From Exiguobacterium antarcticum DSM 14480 (GTDB taxonomy: Bacteria; Bacillota; Bacilli; Exiguobacteriales; Exiguobacteriaceae): 64,000 nt of DNA. Below the pieces are notes generated by a model. The model saw only the letters and a list, made by a program, of their open reading frames with translations, was not told where the DNA came from and ran no database searches. A program made the position numbers and the translations under genes. This document shows, piece after piece, positions 61,319-64,000 of the stretch (the stretch's first letter is position 1; the number at the start of each line of letters is the position of its first letter). The stretch covers positions 180,181-244,180 of the forward strand of contig NZ_JMKS01000006.1 in NCBI RefSeq assembly GCF_000685865.1, written 5' to 3'.

Positions 61319-63042
61319 GTTTTTGCCCCCGCTAACGTCAACTCACGCGCAAATCGAACCATCAATCGTTCAATATCGGCTTCTTCTCGAATCGTGACGC
61401 CATTCATGTTGACTGTGATGGATGGGTTGTTTGACATCGCCGAGTTGTTGATCGTGCTTGTATTCTCGCTGCGTGTGACGACCCGCTCTCCTTCGTGCAA
61501 TGTCGCGAGGTAGCCGTCATACGGTACATAATCAATTCCATTGGCGTGACTGCCATCCGGTTTCTTTGCTTCTGACGGGAACCCTTCCATTACCCATTTG
61601 AGAAGTCCACGTCCACCTTTCGCACCTTCGGGCATCCAAAGAGCACCATCTACTTGTTTTTGTAGTCCACCTTCTTGCGCGATTCCCGTGATTTTACCCA
61701 TCTTGTCGCCCCACTTGTCGAGTTCGATGAGTCCTTCCCGCATCTTATCGATTTTCTTGGCGATGCCAGACAGTGTATCCCCGAAGTTTTTGAATGTATC
61801 TGTCGGTTTCTTCAAATCGCCACCTGTTAGAATCGTGACCATCGTCATAAATGTTTTGCCGGTGGATTTCAGAATTTTTTCGAGTCCGTCAAACGTACTA
61901 CTGGACCACTCCGTGATATCTTTCCATGTAACCTCCACACCGTCACCTAAACCAAAGACATCGTGCAAGAATCCTTGGAATTTACCGCTCATCGTACTCG
62001 TGAACTCATCCATGCCTTTTTGGTCCGCGAACAGACTGTTTACACTCTTCATCGCCGGTCGGATTTCATCTAGCATCCCCTTACCCATCGTGGCAAAGAT
62101 ACCTTGCGTATTCGATTTCAACTTTTCCCATTGTCCCATCGTTGATTCGTTGATTTCTTTCACATATTCCGAAGTGAAACCTTGACTGCTGAGTAACTGA
62201 TCCACCGCTTCAAGGTTCGTCAGCCAGTCATTGCTGGCGCTAACGCCCGCTGCCGATAAGGTGGAGCGCGACATATTGAATCGTTCCGCAATCGACGTCA
62301 TATCACCGGACATGACCTCACTGATGGCAACCTTTGCCCCTTCCATCCCACCGCCCATTGCTTCGGACGGGTTTTTCGTGGCGAGTCGTTCGGTGATGGC
62401 AATTCCTTGGGCAATCTGTTCCGGGTCCTTCGTGCTGTTCAAGAACATCTGCGCCGTGTCCATGAACGGTTGATCCGCAAACATCGATTCCATTCCGGCC
62501 GCTTTCGTTTGGTCGTAGATGGTCTTCCCAAGCTCCGGACTACCACTTAATCCCTCGATACTCATCTGCGTCATCTCTGCGGTCATGGCGGGTTGAATCA
62601 TTCCATCGATGATACCTTTCGTTGCAAGTCCTGCCAGCGCAACGCCTGCCAATCCTGCCGCCGCCGTGATGCCGCCGAGAATCCCCGTGACACCCGCAAG
62701 TCCGGTCGTCAGTCGACCGATGGAGTTTGATCCTTCTGCCCCGATGCGTGTCAGACCGGCACCCATCCGAGAGAGGAACCCGCCGGAGCGGTCCATCTCG
62801 CTGTTCGTGTCTTTGAGCAGGTCTTTCGTCTTGAGGAACCGTCCATTGACGTCACGCAGGCGCCCGTTGGCGTCCCGGTAGGCTCCCTCTAAACGTTTTG
62901 CTTCCTTTGCCGCTTCGCTCGTCTCTTTCGCCAACTCGTCCATGCCTCGAGAGGTACTTTTCGCGGCTTTTTCGATTTCGCTCATGCGGCTCGATGCCAT
63001 GTCCTTTGCGTCGAACACGACCGTATACCGTTTTTCCGCCAT
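61315..63042 (-). CDS. tail tape measure protein
   Basis: 575 residues. N-terminal coiled-coil (MAEKRYTVVFDAKDMASSRMSEIEKAAKSTSRG...), a Gly/Ala-rich hydrophobic segment at about 112-145 (GLAGVTGILGGITAAAGLAGVALAG), then a helical body, and a C-terminal part with ANGIDYVPYDGYLATLHEGERV. Short for a tape measure, so the tail should be well under 100 nm by the usual residue-per-rise rule. No lytic domain is visible in it; that activity is in the hub protein. Confidence 0.85.
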   Translation of the reverse strand: MAEKRYTVVFDAKDMASSRMSEIEKAAKSTSRGMDELAKETSEAAKEAKRLEGAYRDANGRLRDVNGRFLKTKDLLKDTNSEMDRSGGFLSRMGAGLTRIGAEGSNSIGRLTTGLAGVTGILGGITAAAGLAGVALAGLATKGIIDGMIQPAMTAEMTQMSIEGLSGSPELGKTIYDQTKAAGMESMFADQPFMDTAQMFLNSTKDPEQIAQGIAITERLATKNPSEAMGGGMEGAKVAISEVMSGDMTSIAERFNMSRSTLSAAGVSASNDWLTNLEAVDQLLSSQGFTSEYVKEINESTMGQWEKLKSNTQGIFATMGKGMLDEIRPAMKSVNSLFADQKGMDEFTSTMSGKFQGFLHDVFGLGDGVEVTWKDITEWSSSTFDGLEKILKSTGKTFMTMVTILTGGDLKKPTDTFKNFGDTLSGIAKKIDKMREGLIELDKWGDKMGKITGIAQEGGLQKQVDGALWMPEGAKGGRGLLKWVMEGFPSEAKKPDGSHANGIDYVPYDGYLATLHEGERVVTRSENTSTINNSAMSNNPSITVNMNGVTIREEADIERLMVRFARELTLAGAKT

Positions 63043-63258
63043 TTACATCACCCTCCCGATTCCATGTTTGAGTCGTTCCTGTTCTTCTTCCAGTTGGACC
63101 ATCAACGAGTTGTAGGCATATCGCTTCTGTCCGTCGGTCCAGTTGTATACATCGTGTGGAGGGATGCCGTGCAGTCGGAAGATATGGTGAAGCAGGAAGT
63201 CTTCCGTGATTGGTTCCCCTTCAATCCGTGTCATTCCGTCTGGACGCAACCCTCGCAT
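63043..63258 (-). CDS. tail assembly chaperone, C-terminal part reached by -1 frameshift
   Basis: 71 residues (PITEDFLLHHIFRLHGIPPHDVYNWTDGQKRYAYNSL). Its ATG overlaps the stop of the chaperone gene (TAATG), but the frame is also reached by a -1 shift at A_AAA_AAC, giving a fusion of about 217 residues of the gpG/gpGT type. Between the tail tube and tape measure genes this is expected. It may also be translated on its own. Confidence 0.8.
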   Translation of the reverse strand: MRGLRPDGMTRIEGEPITEDFLLHHIFRLHGIPPHDVYNWTDGQKRYAYNSLMVQLEEEQERLKHGIGRVM

Positions 63259-63695
63259 TAGTTTTTTAGTTCTTTATCCTCTTTTTTTACTTTTTCTTTC
63301 GGGATAAAGCCGAGACATTCCATGGCTGCCGCTTGGATTACCTTTTCTTCTGCAAACGTAATAACTTGTTTAACCGCTTCAACCGCATCGAATGTCGTAT
63401 CTAATTCGAGTGCCTCATACAGTTCACCATTGAACACAAGTTCTTCGTTGTGATCATGAAGGCTTTTTACCACGACTAGTGCATCAATCCGGTCACTACG
63501 TAACTTTTCCGAAACCGGAAGCTCTTTGTCACCATGTTTAACCGGCCGTGATGCTTCGTCGAGGATTTCTTTATACTTTTCGGAAGAAATTTTAACGAAA
63601 AACGGCGTATCCGCGAGACCTTTTAGATCGACCTCAATTTTCATTTCTTCTTCTTTGCGTTTGAGTAGCTTTTCGATTAGTGATTGGTTTGCCAT
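63258..63695 (-). CDS. tail assembly chaperone (XkdN-like)
   Basis: 145 residues, acidic, alpha/beta (VDLKGLADTPFFVKISSEKYKEIL; FAEEKVIQAAAMECLGFIPKEK). Fits XkdN-type tail chaperones, which coat the tape measure during assembly. Ends with Leu-Lys-Asn-stop on the slippery heptamer that produces the longer -1 product. Confidence 0.82.
   Translation of the reverse strand: MANQSLIEKLLKRKEEEMKIEVDLKGLADTPFFVKISSEKYKEILDEASRPVKHGDKELPVSEKLRSDRIDALVVVKSLHDHNEELVFNGELYEALELDTTFDAVEAVKQVITFAEEKVIQAAAMECLGFIPKEKVKKEDKELKN
63261..63267 (-). promoter_or_regulatory. -1 ribosomal frameshift site A_AAA_AAC
   Basis: In zero frame the gene reads CTA AAA AAC TAA; the heptamer A_AAA_AAC is a classic -1 slippery site, with the stop codon immediately after. 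After a -1 shift the next codons are CTA ATG CGA, directly in the frame of the following ORF. Confidence 0.85.
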
Positions 63696-63722
63696 TATGT
63701 TGTGCCTCCTCTTGGATTAAGT

Positions 63723-63747
63723 AAAAAGAGAGCGGTCACCCGCCCTC
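63723..63747 (-). terminator. attenuator-like terminator after the tail tube gene
   Basis: Minus strand GAGGGCGG/CCGCTCTC with a 4-base loop (one G-U pair), then TTTTTAC. It sits inside the tail operon, between tail tube and chaperone, where it would favour high expression of the tube protein. Confidence 0.7.
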
Positions 63748-63749
63748 CG

Positions 63750-64000
63750 TCATCGATTGTCGCCGTTCTTGATTTTCAAACCTGTCGCAACGAATGCGAA
63801 TTCTTTGTTGGCGGTTTCACCAACCTGCCAGTTCGCAATGTCACCATTTGTTAATTTAATATTTTGAATAGCGTAAGAGAAACGTTCACCAGACTCCCCA
63901 TCGACGATTTCCGCGATGATATCGAGTCGGTCTTGACCGCGGAATTCTGTACCACTCAAAATCATCTTTTGGAGGTATTGTGAGTATTCAAGCGCGCCGA
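63750..64000 (-). CDS. phage tail tube protein (XkdM-like), partial
   Basis: The frame is open to the window edge; the visible C-terminal 83 residues include EYSQYLQKMILSGTEF, DIIAEIVDGESGERFSYAI and GETANKEFAFVATGLK. Fits the core-tail/tube proteins of PBSX-like phages. The N-terminus is outside the window. Confidence 0.75.
   Translation of the reverse strand, partial: GALEYSQYLQKMILSGTEFRGQDRLDIIAEIVDGESGERFSYAIQNIKLTNGDIANWQVGETANKEFAFVATGLKIKNGDNR

Larger units (their letters stand above)
50161..64000 (-). mobile_element. late part of a PBSX-like prophage (tail, baseplate, lysis)
   Basis: From the tail tube protein at the window edge down to the holin, the minus-strand genes follow the order of PBSX-like contractile-tail phages or phage-like elements. 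No integrase, repressor, terminase or capsid genes are in view, so the right end lies beyond the window, and an attachment site could not be identified. Confidence 0.8.

Noticed and set aside
1..64000. CRISPR arrays, tRNA and rRNA genes
   Set aside because: No regularly spaced repeat arrays were seen, and no cloverleaf-like or rRNA-like stretch was recognised in the intergenic regions.
1..64000. A new anti-phage defence island
   Set aside because: The SNF2 helicase, WYL regulator and YolD-like protein are each found in defence settings, but here they are scattered, with housekeeping neighbours and no effector genes beside them.

Overview
The window looks like a chromosomal segment of a low-to-mid GC Gram-positive (Bacillota, Bacillales), most likely an Exiguobacterium-type organism. 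This rests on protein resemblance from memory and not on a search: Bacillus-like ParE/ParC, general stress proteins Ctc (L25) and YflT, YdbS/YdbT PH-domain proteins, an EfeUOB iron system, a SatD/DUF3307 pair, strong AGGAGG ribosome binding sites and a PBSX-like tail module.

Layout. 1-5.1 kb: an alpha/beta hydrolase, a SelD-associated-type FAD oxidoreductase, and a TPP-riboswitch-controlled ECF transporter (ykoE-ykoD-ykoC) for thiamine or its HMP precursor. 5.1-10 kb: L25/Ctc, a SWIM-SNF2 helicase and a XerS-like tyrosine recombinase. 10-10.3 kb: an intergenic segment with a candidate dif site, flanked by imperfect direct repeats and next to a 12-bp-arm palindrome. 10.3-15.3 kb: a CoA-binding protein, then parE-parC with a sigma-A-type promoter. 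15.3-19.5 kb: a Nudix hydrolase behind a structured leader, then satD-DUF3307-histidine phosphatase-ComEC-like MBL protein-DUF3006, with three evenly spaced operator-like sites at the satD promoter. 19.6-22.6 kb: MoxR ATPase-DUF58-membrane protein operon. 22.6-26.4 kb: small membrane proteins, a WYL regulator divergent from a hydrolase, an unknown protein and a YolD-like protein. 26.4-29 kb: two tandem IS3-family (IS150-like) copies, the first lacking its right end and with a frameshifted orfA. 29-33.4 kb: YflT and the Fur-boxed efeO-efeB-efeU operon. 33.4-49.8 kb: mostly housekeeping or hypothetical genes (DUF2339, C39-like peptidase with SH3 repeats, Gfo/Idh/MocA oxidoreductase, GNAT, SDR, K+/H+ antiporter, PP2C-like phosphatase, a hydrolase-like protein without its serine, YdbT/YdbS, ohrR/ohr with a perfect 20-bp operator).

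50-64 kb: the late end of a prophage of PBSX-like gene order, nearly all on the minus strand. Read 5' to 3' it runs from the tail tube protein (cut by the window edge) through the tail chaperone with a canonical -1 slippery site, tape measure, XkdP-like protein, DUF2577-like protein, a hub protein carrying both an SLT transglycosylase and an M23 peptidase domain, the DUF2634, baseplate J and DUF2313 proteins, tail fibres and spike, to the XhlA-like protein, amidase and holin. Capsid, packaging, regulatory and integration genes lie outside the window.

Most interesting points: the candidate dif site beside a XerS-like recombinase and close to parEC; the three 20-bp sites at exact 29-bp spacing before satD; the two-enzyme tail hub; the A_AAA_AAC frameshift in the tail chaperone; the Ser-to-Gly change in a hydrolase elbow; and a gene start after yolD cut off at its third codon by the IS pair.
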